From: Dendrobium chrysotoxum
Taxonomy: Eukaryota > Streptophyta > Magnoliopsida > Asparagales > Orchidaceae
Length of the DNA stretch: 64,000 nucleotides
Direction of reading: 5' to 3'
Assembly: GCA_019925795.1 (NCBI GenBank)
Contig: CM034300.1
Coordinates: 54,294,873 to 54,358,872, forward strand
The translations under genes were made by a program, and so were the position numbers. How positions within the stretch are numbered: position 1 is the stretch's first letter; every line of letters starts with the position of its first letter. Under the pieces are notes generated by a model. It was not told the origin of the DNA, searched no databases, and worked only from the letters and a program-made list of their open reading frames with translations. Below, one piece after another: positions 12,011 to 25,500 of the stretch.

Positions 12011-12125
12011 GACTTTATTTGGAACAGCTATTTTATTGCTTTTTAAAATAATTTTTTAATAGAAAATTTTTTATACTAAAAAATATTTTTTTAAAATTAA
12101 TGAAAAAATTATTCAAAATAAAACC
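12011..12125. mobile_element. Tourist-like MITE in the kinesin upstream region
   Basis: A 115-bp element with imperfect terminal inverted repeats (GACTTTATTTGGAACAGC left; the right end reversed reads GGTTTTATTTTGAAT) flanked by TAA on both sides (12008-12010, 12126-12128). It belongs to the same degenerate family as the copies near 26014, 27759, 37621, 39455 and 39580. It lies about 0.7 kb upstream of the kinesin start codon. Confidence 0.55.
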
Positions 12126-12331
12126 TAAATCTTTAAATCTTAAATATTAATTCTTATCCTCCATCTATTTAATGTGAGATCGCACTCTTAAGAAAATTAT
12201 TTGACATTGTGAGTATGGGAGGTCGGATGAGCTTATTTTACACTATGAGCCATTGCCACTACTAAATATTCGCGAAGATCATATCTGATTTTCTTTTTAA
12301 TAAATAGATCTCAGTATTTTTAAGGACTTGA

Positions 12332-12406
12332 CCGTTTCGAGATCTCATCTCTCTTTCCGACCGTTCTCGCCAAATTCAAAATCCTAGACCAGTCCAACGG
12401 ACCGTT
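12332..12406 (+). promoter_or_regulatory. Clustered MSA-type AACGG cores plus E2F-like site
   Basis: Four AACGG/CCGTT cores lie within 75 bp at 12332-12336, 12361-12365, 12396-12400 and 12402-12406, the last two in opposite orientation. AACGG is the core of the mitosis-specific activator (MSA) element bound by three-repeat MYB factors in plant G2/M genes. Between them, 12367-12375 reads ATTTGGCGA on the minus strand, close to the E2F consensus. They sit 380-460 bp upstream of the kinesin start codon, as expected for a cell-cycle gene. Function is inferred from the motifs. Confidence 0.5.
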
Positions 12407-12789
12407 ACAGACGGATCGAAGGCTCAGATCCTCTTCCATGATCCTTCTCTTTCCATTTTTCTATGCTCAGAACTCTCTGTGAGCTTTTCCTGCTACTACC
12501 CGCAAGCAAACCTAAGTCGTTTCAAGAAACTCGCTCGCACGCAAAAAGAAAAAAAAATCCCTTCTTTTTTTTCTTTTTCCCGAGTAATAAAACCCGGATC
12601 TGTACTTGAAAATTGATTTCTGATCCTTCTTCGTTTTGTCTACTTCCATTCTCAATCTCATAGAAACCATTCTTCCAGTAAGAGATCGGACCTAAACTTC
12701 TTGGTCGTTCAAGATTTAGCATATCAATGCGGGATCATTCCCATTACCCGCCATTGCTTTAACATACCTTTCAGTGGTTTCTCGTCAAA

Positions 12790-13505
12790 ATGCCAGTTTC
12801 TACTCGGTCGCAACTCTCCGGCGTGAGGCCCGGCGAACAGTGTCAATCGCCGGGTCGCCGCCATTCTTTTCTTCGAAATCCCCACCAAGGCCTCAAGGAG
12901 AAAATGAAAGCCCTTACCCTGCTATACGAGCAGCACAGGCAGCCATTAGCTCCAAGCCATCACCCAAGCATCGAGCTCCTCGATTCCAATCGCAAGAATT
13001 CCGGAGAAGACCAAAAGAAAGAACAAGAAGTGGTAAGAAAAAACAGAGATCGAGCAGCCGTAATTCCGAGGAAAAAGACCATTTTGTTCTCAAAAAATGA
13101 AGCTAAGGAGAACAAAGAACCGAAGATCTCTGACAGGTTTGCAGCCTACTCCATGCCAAGGAAGGTGGCAACAGCCGCCGTAGCTGCGTCGAGAAGGACT
13201 TCGATGGGTTCTGTGTTGGATGGTAGAGGCATGATGGGAATCAAGAAGATTAACGAAGAGTTGGAGACCACCGGAGATATAGGGAGTCAGATAATGGTGT
13301 TTGTCCGGCTAAGGCCAATGGGGAAAAAAGAGGAGGAGACCGGATCAAGGACCTGTGTTAGGATTGTCAATAAAAGAGATGTGTATCTAACTGAGTTTGC
13401 TTCGGAGACAGACTACCTTAGGCTCAAAAGAGTTCGAGGCCGCCATTTCTGCTTTGATGCCTCATTCCCGGAGTCTACTTCGCAACAAGAAGTGTACTCA
13501 ACCAC
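12790..13505 (+). CDS. KIN8B: Kinesin exon 1 (aa 1-238)
   Basis: Carries the N-terminal extension and the first strands of the motor (IMVFVRLRP). The donor is CCAC|GTAAGC; the exon ends two bases into a codon that exon 2 completes as Thr. The frame would otherwise stop at once (ACG TAA). Confidence 0.9.
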
Positions 13506-16500
13506 GTAAGCTCATTCTGTTTGGTTGCAATATCTCCCTTTTTTTAATAAAATTTTGTTTTAACTTCATTTGTCGGTTTCCGTATTGTTTTTCATGCAAC
13601 TGAGTAGTCATGAGAAAAACTGTTTGGTTGCTGTCATGGGGTTCTTATGGAGAGACGCACACTTTTAATCGTTCTTTATTGGATTTGATGAAACTCCTGC
13701 CTTTCTTTCAAGTCTTACTCTAATTTGCTTTTCGACATGAACTTAATTTCTTTCAAGTTGATTCGATCCTGTAATGGCGATCTTATTAGTAGAATGAAAT
13801 GTTTATCCTTGCTTTTTGAATTCTCTTACCTTTTCTGATTAGTACCCACAAGTTAAAAGCATTTTTTACATGTAATTTTTAATTGTTTATGTTATGAAAG
13901 TTAACATTAAGGTATTTTAAAGATGTTTTAAGTTGATGTATATGGACCTTTTCCTTTCTCTATACAAGGTGGTGCGTTTGGTATTGTATAAATCACCGGT
14001 ATCCTTCAGTTAATCCTCTGTTTTATCCCTGACGGTCCTTGAATCCAACCTAAACAGCCTGCTATTTGCTTTCATCTTCTCATGTATAATGTTAGAGTGT
14101 GTGAATCAAACAGACGACCAAATTTGACTAACATATCCATGATAAAAATAAAAAAAATTAAGAATATAAATGAGAGCCAAGCACCGTAGAATTTTACATT
14201 CATATATTTTTCTACTATCAGATATATGACTAATCCCATAGCTGCATGCCTTAGAAATGCTTTAAAATATAAAATCTAAGTCCTTTATTATACGCATGTA
14301 TGCAGAACCGCAGAGCTTGTGGAAGGTGTTCTTCGAGGAAGGAATGGCTCTGTATTTTGCTATGGGGCAACTGGTGCGGGGAAGACATACACAATGCTTG
14401 GTACAATAGAGAATCCCGGTGTCATGGTGTTAGCCATAAAGGACCTCTTCTCAAAAATTAGACAGAGATGCTTTGATGGAAAACACTCAGTGCTCCTCTC
14501 CTATCTTGAGGTCTATAATGAGACTGTTAGAGACCTTCTGTCACCTGGGCGACCCCTTGTTCTTCGAGAAGATAAACAGGTTAGTGAAATATTCAAATGA
14601 CTGATATAGAATAGACATGTGTTCTTTCACTGTTTAATTCTTTGCTTCCCAGTTCCTTACTGCTAGCTTAGAGTTGTGATCATCTTACATGCTTAATGTT
14701 TATCTATTTCTATTTTAACGTAAATCAATTGAATTTTTTTTTTTTGTTTTTAGTCTAGTTTCTTCGGTAGTGCATTAGTTTTTTTTATAATTTTGTGAGT
14801 GATTTTTTCTTGGTAATGTCCATTTTTGTGTAATGACAAAGCAAGTTCTACTTTCATCTTTGATGATGAAAGAGATCCATAAAGGATCGCCTCAAAGAGC
14901 TTGGTTGCATGCATAGAAGCCATCCTTTTCTGCATGATAAGACAAATCCATTTTTATGTAGATAGCATTGCCTTCACTGCCATTGTAATGAACTCGTATT
15001 TCTTTTCAATTGTTCTGAATTATAAATTGAAATTTCAACAATAGTTCCTCATTATTTCAAAAAGCATATTTTGTATTAAGGTATAATGAATCACTTAAGA
15101 ATATAGCTCTTAATCATCTGTAAGTGTTGCATTTTCTTTTTATTTGGTATACCTCCTTGAAGTACGAACAACTATTTGTGGTACTTGCTTTAGTATATAG
15201 ACTAAATATCACAAAAAATTTTCATATCGCTTTCTTTTATGGAAGGCACATTGGTTGTTGAAGTTAGAAATATGGAAAACAACAAATCTTTTTGGAGAAT
15301 GATTTGGTTAGACATAATCACAAATCAACATAGATTCCAACCTCCAAAAATCCCCTCACTCCATCCTGACATGAAATATATGAAATTTATCATTTCCTAA
15401 AATATATTTTTATCTACATGCCACTAAATGAGCCCAAGGATCAACTTTTGATTAGCAAAAGTTGACATCCTAATGATAATATCATGGTTGATTGTGGATA
15501 ATTAAAGCATACAAGGAAGTTTCTAGAAAACGAGACACAAGAAAATTATATGGTTCTGTTAAATTTGCCTCACATAGAAATATTAATATTTTACCAGTCC
15601 AGAAACGAATTATATGATACAAATGTTAGCACACCCCAAATATTTTTTTCTCTCATGTTATCTCATTAGCTGCCTCTCTCTCACACGCACATACTCTATT
15701 TTTAGTGGCCTTTCATTCAGAATAATCTTTCATTATAACTATAAAATAATATATCTCCTTATTATGAAACTTTTCAATTTTACTTTCTAGTATGCTTTCT
15801 CATATTTCTTCATAACTGAGATTTGGTTGATCTGCAATACTTTTTAATTCATTCTAAATGATGTGTGATGAATCATAAATGTATCTTGTAAGAATTGATA
15901 TATGAAATATATTAAGAACATTTGTGAATCATAAAGGTAATGCTAATATATATGCTATAGAGCCAATGTTTTCTAAAATCTCAATGAACTAATATACCTA
16001 GGCTTCCGCCTTCAATTTTTTAGATCCTCCAAATGTAGTCATCCCTTTTCTCGGGCAAACCCTTAAAAATTCATGGTCTCAAACTTGAAATTTTACAATT
16101 CTATGTTTTTAGTCATACTATTTTTTTCCTGATAAATATGAGTAGCACAGATGCAGTCACAGATTAATTGGACTTTTTGAGCTACCTCATCCGCCAATTA
16201 TGGGCTAAACATAGCTCTTTCTCCAACTTCAAACTAACACAATGGTGATCTATATTTCCTTCCATTTAAAGCTTCATATCATCTTAATTTTTGCTTGATA
16301 ATAATTATTATATGCAACATCTATTTGAGATAAATAACTTCCACCAAAGTCAAATATGCACATTCTTAATAAATCCTCCATTATTTTGTTAGTGCATTCC
16401 GTTTTCTCATTTATTTGTGGATGAAATATTGTACTAAAATATATTTGCATTCCTAATGCTTGTTGCACCTATCTCTAGATATTTGATGCAAACTTCAAAT

Positions 16501-19500
16501 CTTTATTTGATATAACTATCCTAAGAATTTCATGTAATTGAACAATTTGATCTCAATATATCCTTTAATTTTTCAACTATTTTCTTAATTCTGATTGGTA
16601 GAAAATGAGCTGACTTAGTTAAACGACCCATACTCACCCACATAATCTTATTTCCTTGTTGGGATCTAGGTATGCTATTATGAAGTCCATTGATATTTAT
16701 TCGCACTTTTACTAAGGAATATGTAATGGTTATAAATATTCATCAAGTCTCTAATGTTAAGCTTTTACACTTTGATAAGTCATATATTTTGACACATATT
16801 CTGCTACTTGTTTACTGCAAATCATCAAAAGACTTGCTTTAGATCTTGTTACAACTTTGCATTACCTAGATGAATAATCTTTTTGAAACCATGTGCTTCT
16901 TCCAATTTTCTATCAAATTTCTTCATTGTTTGGGACATGTAACCATCCTGTAAATTCTTCAAATCCTTATTTTTCTAAATGAAAATTTGAATTTCAACCA
17001 TCTTGAATCTTTTGAATATAATGTTTAATTTTTAGAGATCTTTTTGTATTGATAAAATTTATATTAATCAATGTTTTGATATCATGAATTGAATCGAAAT
17101 TGCATTCTTCTTTTTACTTGTTATACATAGTTGAAGCCTTTTCATTTCAAAAATCATATGAGGTACTTTAATCATTAGATTAAATTTTTCATCAAGGGAT
17201 TCAACCATAATATTTGCTTTGCCCAGGTGATACATGATCTCTAAATCATAATCCTATATTTCTAACTAACATCTACACTTCAAATTTAATTTTTCCTTAG
17301 TACAAATATACTTTAAACTGTAATGATCTATGAATATCTCTTACTTATTTCTCTCTCTCTATATATATATAACATCTCCTAATTTTTAGAGCAAATACTG
17401 CCATTTCTAATTCCAAATCATTTATTGGAAGATTTTTTTCATGTGATTTTAATTTTCTAGAAACACATGTTAAAAAGTTTTCTTTTCACAGTAATACACA
17501 TCCTAATCCTTAGCTAAGCATCACCTTTGCCTTGTAAATCTTCTGTTTCTTATGGAATTATCAAAAATTGGTTTTATTATAAAAAATCTCTTCAACTTTT
17601 GGAAACTATTATCACAATCAACTGTCCATTCAAAATTGGCTGCCTTTTGAGTAACTCAAGTTAAAGGTGAACCAATTTTAGAGAAATCTCTTATAAATTC
17701 GTAATATCATGTTAATTAGAGAAAACTTCAAACTCAGCTACATTGTTTGGTCATGGGCATTCACTTATTGCTAATATTTTTTGTGGATCAATAAGTATCT
17801 CTTCTTTACTCATCAATAAGTATCTCTTCTTTACTCATAATATGACCAAGGAATGCTACATTTGATAATCAAAATTCACATTTTAAAAATTTGGCATAAA
17901 TTTTGAGTGTCATAGTTACTAAAGCTATCTTTTGAATATCTTCATTTTTAACCTTCATTGGTGATAACTAAACTAAAGATCAATTAAAAAAAGAAAAGAA
18001 AAAGACTTACTCCTTATAGTTGATCAAACAAATCATCTATTCTTAATAATGGATACTTATTCTTAATTATCTTCTTGTTAAGTTTTTGATAATATATGGA
18101 CATTCTAATATTATCATCCTTTTTCCTTACAAATAGACTAGAGCACCCTATGATGAAATACTATGACGAATGAATCTTTTGTCTATTAATTCTTGTAATT
18201 GATGTTTTATTCTTGTAATTATGTAATTGCGATTCTATACAATGCTTTTAGAATAGGTGTGCATTTGGATCTAGACGTATAGTGAATTTTATTTCTCTTT
18301 CAAGTGGTAATCCAAGAAGTTATTCTTGAATGACATCTAAAGATTCACTGATAACTGAAATTCCTTCCAATTTAAATAGTATCAACTTGTGTTTTATATA
18401 AATGCCAAATATGCAAGTCACCCAGAGTTTATCTTTTCTTTTGCTTTCGAGATTGGGAAAAGTGAAATCTAATAGCTCTTTTATTTTATACACCAACTTC
18501 TTTTCTCACCAAACAATATAATATGATATTTTGATAACTAGTTCATTCCCAATATTATATAAAACTGTGTGCATGGTAAAATATGAAGATTAGTTGAAAA
18601 GTTTCCATCTTGAATCACAATGTTCCTTAAAGTTTAACTAAATTTGTTTTTCTTAATTCTATAAGTTGTAATGACATTCTTTGCATAGCATTATCAGATA
18701 TGAATGAACAAGAAGCTTTAGAATCAATTAAACTATGACTGATTCATCATAACATGTATAAGTACCTAATAGCACATTAGGAGATTCTCAGGACTCTTCT
18801 TGAGTTAGAGAATATATTTGTAGCTGGATAGATCAATCTCCATTGTGGTGGTGGTGTTGTGATGCATTGGGTTGATTATGATTATTTTCTTAATTCTATA
18901 GGTTGTAATGATATTCCTTGCATAGCATCATTATATATGAATGAACAAGAAGCTTTAGTATCAAATTAAACTATGACTGATTCATCATAAAATGTATAAG
19001 TACCTAAGATCACGTTAGAAGATTCTCAAGACTCTTCATGAGTTAGAGAATATATTTGTAGCTGGATAGATAAATCTCTATTGTGGTGGTGTTTGATAAG
19101 ATAAGAGCAACTAATAAGCTCTCTCACATATAGATATGGTGCCTTACCATTCCATGTGCATTGCCTGCGCCACTTTCTTCATCACAACTGCCTTGGCCTC
19201 ACACAACCATTGGATATCTGCTGTTTAATCTTTACTGGTCACTGCTAACTAATTTTCTGCAATATATACAGTCATCATTCTCTGAATCAATGAAAACCTT
19301 TTCTCTGCTTTCTTAGTTCTTTGTTTTTCGTTTGTTTTCTCTGCTTCTTGCTGTTTGTAGGCTTCAATATGGTATTAGAGCTTTCAGGATAAGCTTCTTC
19401 CGTCAATGGCAGATTCATCTTCTTCCTCTGCTACTCTTCATACTTTCATAACCAATTGTGATGATACTATACCACCGAAACTTAAGTACTTTATGTCCAC

Positions 19501-22500
19501 TGTGAAAACCTTAGTTAATCTTCAGCTTTCTACTGAAAACTATCCAATTTGGAAGGCACAAATGTTCAAATTGTTCTTTGCAAATGGGTTTGAATCTTAT
19601 CTTACTAGTTTGGTTACTAAACCTCCCAAACAATTACAAAATTTGGATGGCAGTTTAGCTGCCAACCCTCTTTTTCAATCCTGGTTTCTTATTGATCAAA
19701 ATCTTGCAGCTACTATTTATTCCACAATCTCTCTCTCCCTTCTTCCTTGTGTGCTTAATCTAGATTCATGTCATGAAATTTGGACTACCATTGAGTGCCG
19801 TCTTCAATCTTCGAATCGATCTCATATACTTCAATTGAAGAATGAATTGCACCAACTTCAATTGAAAGATATGACCATGGTTCAATATCTGTCGAATATC
19901 AAGCAGAAAATTGATGCGATAACAGCTACCGATTCCTCTATTGACACTGAAGACATCATTCTCTACATGCTCAATGGATTGCCACACGCATATCAATCTT
20001 TCAAGACTACCATTCGCACCCAACTCCAACCAATCAGCCTGGATGATTTTTATGCCCTTTTATGCAGTGAAGAACTAAACATTGCCACTGAAGCAGCTCG
20101 TGAAAACTCCACTCCAACCACCTATGATCTGGCATTTGCTCTTGCAACTACTCAAGGCCAAACCCGTGGACAAGGTTTCTATCAGTTTTTTGGTCATGGT
20201 CGATCTTCCTCTTCTAGGCGTGGGCATTCTGCATTACCTGTATATGGTTCTGGATGGACATTAAATAACTCTGCTCATGGTGGTCGGATGCCTAGATCAG
20301 CTATTGAGTGCCAGATATGTGGCAAATCTGGCAATTTTGCCATACGTTGCTGGTATCGCCATGATACCTCTTATCAATAATCATCATAAGCCTATGTTAC
20401 AACAAAGAATCAACTTAATGCTGACTGGTTCCTTGATTCTGGAGCTAGCAATCACCTTACAGCAGATGCTTCACAAATTCAGCGAGCTCAACCATACTCC
20501 GGTGGTTCTCAAGTTCAAGTTGGAAATGGAGCTTCTTCCCATCGCTCATACCATTCAAGGACTTCTTCCCGCTCCCTCTCGTAATCTACATTTATCTCAA
20601 GTTCTTCATGTTCCTTATTTATCACATAATCTCCTTTCCATTCATAAACTAACTACCAACAATCCTTGTTTTGTTTGCTTTGATTCTCATGGTTATGTCA
20701 TCAAGGATTCTCGGACCAACCGGATTCTCCTCCGAGGTCCCAGTGAACAAGGATTGTATCCTATTAGTTCTTCCACAACCCTCTCTCCGCCGTCCAGCAC
20801 AGCCAACACCGAAGCTCTTACTGCCACCTACATCTCCTCCACTCTTTGGCATCAACGTTTGGGTCATCCCTCTACAGCTACTCAACAACTTCTCTCCAAA
20901 GAATTGCAAATCAGCAAATTATCTTCATCATTATCTCATTGTTCTACTTGTTCTCGTGCTAAATGTACTCATCTTCCCTTTTCTTTATCTTCTACTAGGA
21001 CCACTCAACGTCTAGAACTAATTCATACAGATGTATGGGGTCCTTCCTCAAGTTTGTCAATGCAATCATACAAATATTATCTCTTGTTTGTTGGTGATTG
21101 TAGTCGCTACGCTTGGGTTTATCCATTATACAATAAATCTAAGACTTTATCTAAATTTCTGCATTTTAAATCCTTGTTTGAGAGGCAATTTCAAAAAACA
21201 ATTAAGACTCTTTGCTCAGATGGAGGTGCAAAATATGTCAATAATCTCTTTCAAACAACCTTACTTAAATTTGGCATTCTACATCAAACTACATGTCCTT
21301 ATACCCCTCAACAAAACGGTGTTGCTGAGCGTAAACACCGCCACTTACTTGAAAAAGTTTGAGCTCTCCTTTTTCATGCAAATGTTCCTACAAATTGGTG
21401 GTTTGATAGTCTTTTGACAACAGTGTATCTCATCAAACCATTACCCTCCCCACTTCTACAAAATAAATCTCCCAATGTTTATATAATACTCCTCCAATCT
21501 ACTCTCATTTATGCACTTTTGGCTGTCTGTGCTATCTGTGGTTACCTACCAAACTATCTCACAAACTAGCACCTTGCTCGATTTCTTGTGTGTTTCTCGG
21601 TTACGCCTCTCAAGCCAAAGGATATAAGTGCCTTCACATACCCACCAGTCGCTTCTATCTCTCACGCCATGTAATATTTCATGAATCTATCTTTCCATTT
21701 CATAATACTATGTTTCCAATAGCTACTCCATCTTCATCCATTTATGTTCCACCGTCTACTCTTGTTACTGTTTCAACTATTTCTCCAATATCCACTGAAT
21801 CTTCTCTACCCACAATTTCAAATTCTCCAACTCCTCTGTCACCTACACCTATGGTTTCCTCTTCTAGATCTACACCCGAACCCATCTTATCTGATTCCCC
21901 AATCATTTCACACCCCCAAAATCCTGCTCATGACTACAAACATTCCATGGTCACAAGATTCAAAACTTGCACACTTAAACCAACTAAAATTTTTGACCTT
22001 CAACATTCTATCACTACACCCACTCCCACCTCCTACACTCAAGCTGTAAAGTTTCCAATTTGGCGTGAGGCCATGAGTATTGAATTCGAAGCATTACAAA
22101 AACAAGGTACATGGGTGCTGGTACCCCCATCTCCTCATCAAAACATATTGGACTGTAAATGGATCTTTAAGATCAAACTCAACTCCGATGGCTCACTCGC
22201 TAAACATAAAGCCTGCTTGATGGCTCAAGGCTTTCATCATGAATTTAGTTTAGATTTCCATGATACTTTCAGTCCCGTAGCTAAGTTTCCCACAATTCGT
22301 ATTCTACGTACTATTGTTGTTTCTTCCAATTGGAATGTATTACAACTGGACGTCTCAAATGCATTTTTGCATGGTCGACTCGAAAAAACTGCACACATGA
22401 AACAACCACCAGGTTATGTGGATCCTCAACATCCAAATCATGTTTGGCTACTTAAGAAAGCATTATATGGTCTTAAGTAAGCTCCCCGACAATTGTTCGC

Positions 22501-25500
22501 TACCTTCTCTTCCTATCTTATCGATTATGGATTTGTGACCGGCAAGGCTGACCCGTCACTTCGCTTATATCATCATGGATCTGTTCATATGTACATACTT
22601 GTTTATGTCGATGACATACTACTTACCGGCTCAGATAATTCTGCAATTAACGAGCTCCTACTTGTACTATAGAACAGATTTAACATGCGTAATCTTGATC
22701 CAGTGACTTACTTCCTCGGCTTGTAAGTCACTCAGCGCTCTCACAGACTACACTTAAATCAATCCAAATATGCTGCTGATCTTCTCAACCGCACGGGCAT
22801 GTCTGAATGCTGACCTGTTACTACTCCTTTGCCTCTTAAATTTTCTGTTTCACCTGCAACTGCTATTCTCTACTCCCAACCGGAACTATACCGCTACCTA
22901 GTTGGTTCTTTGCACTATTTGACATTAACCCATCCAGACATAATGTTTGCTATTAACTACCTGTGCCAACACATGCATCAACCTCAGCTTTTCCATTTTC
23001 AACTCTTAAAGCGAGTTATTTGATACACTAAAGGCACTATTCAATATGGTTTACCAAATCTACAATCCACACTTCAACTTACAGCATTTTTTGACTCTGA
23101 TTGGGCTTCAAACTCCTTGGATCGTCGCTCTATCACTGGTTATTGTGCCTTCCTAGGTAAAACCTTAATATCCTGGACTGTTAAGAAACAAACAGTTGTT
23201 GCGCGTTCTTCCAATATATAACAATAACAAGCCTTTGTCCCACTACGTGGGGTCGGCAACATGAATCCTTTTTCTCCATTGTGTCCGGTTCAAAGTCAAA
23301 TTCTTGTTTAAATCTAATAGAGAAAGATCATTTCTAATATTTTCTAACCAAGTCTTTTTAGGTATAATATCATGCTCTAGTGATATCATTTGGCTCCAAC
23401 GTCTACTATAGGAATTTGGACTTTCCACTTCCCCAACCAAGCTCTTCTGTGACAATCTGTCAGCTCTTGCATTGACTAACAACCAAGTTTTTCATGCTCG
23501 TACAAACCATATTGAAATAGATTGTCACTTTATTCATGACTGCATCAAAAGGCAACAAATTTCTATTCACCACATTGCTTCACAGGATCAACTGGCTGAT
23601 CTCTTCACCAAATCTCTTACCTCCCTTCGCTTCATTCAACTTCGTTCCAAGCTAACTATTCAGCCACCCATAGTTAGCTTGAGGGGGGATGATAAGATAA
23701 GAGCAACTGATAAGCTCTCTCATATATAGATATGGTGCCTTAGTGTTCCATGTGCACTGCCAGCGCCACTTCATCACAGCTGCCTTGGCCTCACACAACC
23801 ATTGGATAATTGATGTTTAATCTTTACCATTCACTGCTAACTAATTTTCTGCAATATATACAGTCATCCTGTAGCATTCTCTGATTCAATGAAAACCTTT
23901 TCTCTGCTTTCTTAGTTCTCTGTTTTTCATTTCTTTTCTCTGCTTCCTGCTGTTTGCAGGTTTCAACAGTGTTGTCGTGATGTATTGGTTTGTTTATGAT
24001 TACTTGATTAGATTGTATTATAGGCTCACGGTTGGTGCTCGCTATTAGCGGAGTAATATTTGAAAGATTTTCTTACTCTTGTCGAAGGGTAGGGCAATTC
24101 CTTATCATTTGCCTCGGTTATTTGCAAATAAAACTTTTTTAAATGTTTTGATAACAACCATCTGAATGCTCTTTTCCATAGTTAGAACAATTAGGTATAG
24201 AACCTGAATTTGTGCTCTCTCTTTAATGGTGCTTTCAAGAAGTCAATGTATATACTCGTTTAAAAGAAAAATGCTTTCAAGAAGTCAACTGCTTAGATAG
24301 ATTTAATGATGCTTTCAAGGAGTCAACTACTTAGATTGCATCAAGCTAATCTTGAGTCCAAATGATAGTTTGAATCAACAATGTGAGAAAGTACTAAAAA
24401 TATCTATGTGCTAATTCTCTGACCCTTAAAAACAATATCATGTTCATATTTTTCAGGGAATCATAGCAGCTGGACTCACTCAGTACAGAGCCTATTCAAC
24501 AGATGAAGTAATTCAACCCTCATGACTAATCTATCCATCAACTTCCCATAATTATATAAAATAGAGTAAAAGAAAACTTCTTGTTGCTCAAATTTCATTT
24601 TTCTTTCAGGTTATGCAATTGCTTCTGCAAGGAAATCGAAACCGGACAACTGAGCCCACAAGAGTCAATGAAACCTCCTCTAGATCACATGCTATACTTC
24701 AAGTACTATCACCATCCTTTTCTCAAAGAGCTCTGATTGATACTTGGCCCTCATAAAAATGACTAACTTCCAAGTTGAACACAGGTTGTTGCAGAATATC
24801 AAGTCAAAGACTCAGTTAATGTGATCACAAGGCTAGGCAAGTTGTCTCTTATTGATCTAGCAGGTTCAGAGAGAGCTCTTGCAACAGATCTAAGAACTCA
24901 AAGATCAATTGAGGGGGCAAATATCAATAGATCCCTCCTTGCATTGAGCAGCTGCATCAATGCACTTGTGGAGGGAAAGAGGCATATTCCATACCGAAAT
25001 TCAAAGCTCACACAGCTTCTTAAGGACTCATTGGGTGGACCATGCAATACAGTCATGATTGCTAATATCAGCCCCAGTAACCTCTCTTTCAATGAGACGC
25101 AAAATACCCTTCATTGGGCTGATCGTGCAAAGGAGATAAGAAATAAGGTTTGCTAATTTTCTCGCTCGAGTTTCTCAAATTTTGCTTTCTTATAATATGC
25201 ATATTCCTAGTTTTTGTATTTGCATTTATCTTTACATTTCTATGTTCATCTTAGGCATGCTCAGTAAATGAGGAAGCAGTGCAGATCCCGGAGTTTGAAA
25301 CTGAACAAACCAAACTCCTCCTTGAGTTACAGAAGCAAAATAGTGAGCTAAGGCAACAAGCTGTGCGCCTTCAGGAGAAGCTCTTCATTGCCCAAGCTCA
25401 TGCATTAGTATCAAACTCACCCCAGCAACCACCACCTACTTCCTCTCCTCTCATCTCCACACCACACTCAACAAATCGTAAGCACAAGCGCTCTATTCTC

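Larger units (their letters stand above)
19094..23968 (+). mobile_element. Complete Ty1-copia element with 5-bp target duplication
   Basis: A 4875-bp copia element in kinesin intron 2, same strand as the gene. The LTRs start TGATAAGATAAGAGC; the right one ends CAACA. The flanking target duplication GTGTT is perfect (19089-19093, 23969-23973). A primer-binding site follows the left LTR and a polypurine tract precedes the right one. By hand count the LTRs differ at about 22 positions plus two indels (about 92% identity), so the insertion is not recent. Gag is nearly open, while pol has stops, frameshifts and a LINE fragment, so it is non-autonomous now. Confidence 0.95.

Noticed and set aside
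12522..13100. Frames overlapping kinesin exon 1 (minus 12522-12722; plus 12774-13100)
   Set aside because: One lies in the 5' leader, the other is a shifted frame of exon 1; neither has independent support.
19766..21417. Extra frames overlapping copia gag and integrase
   Set aside because: Shadows of the copia polyprotein in other frames.
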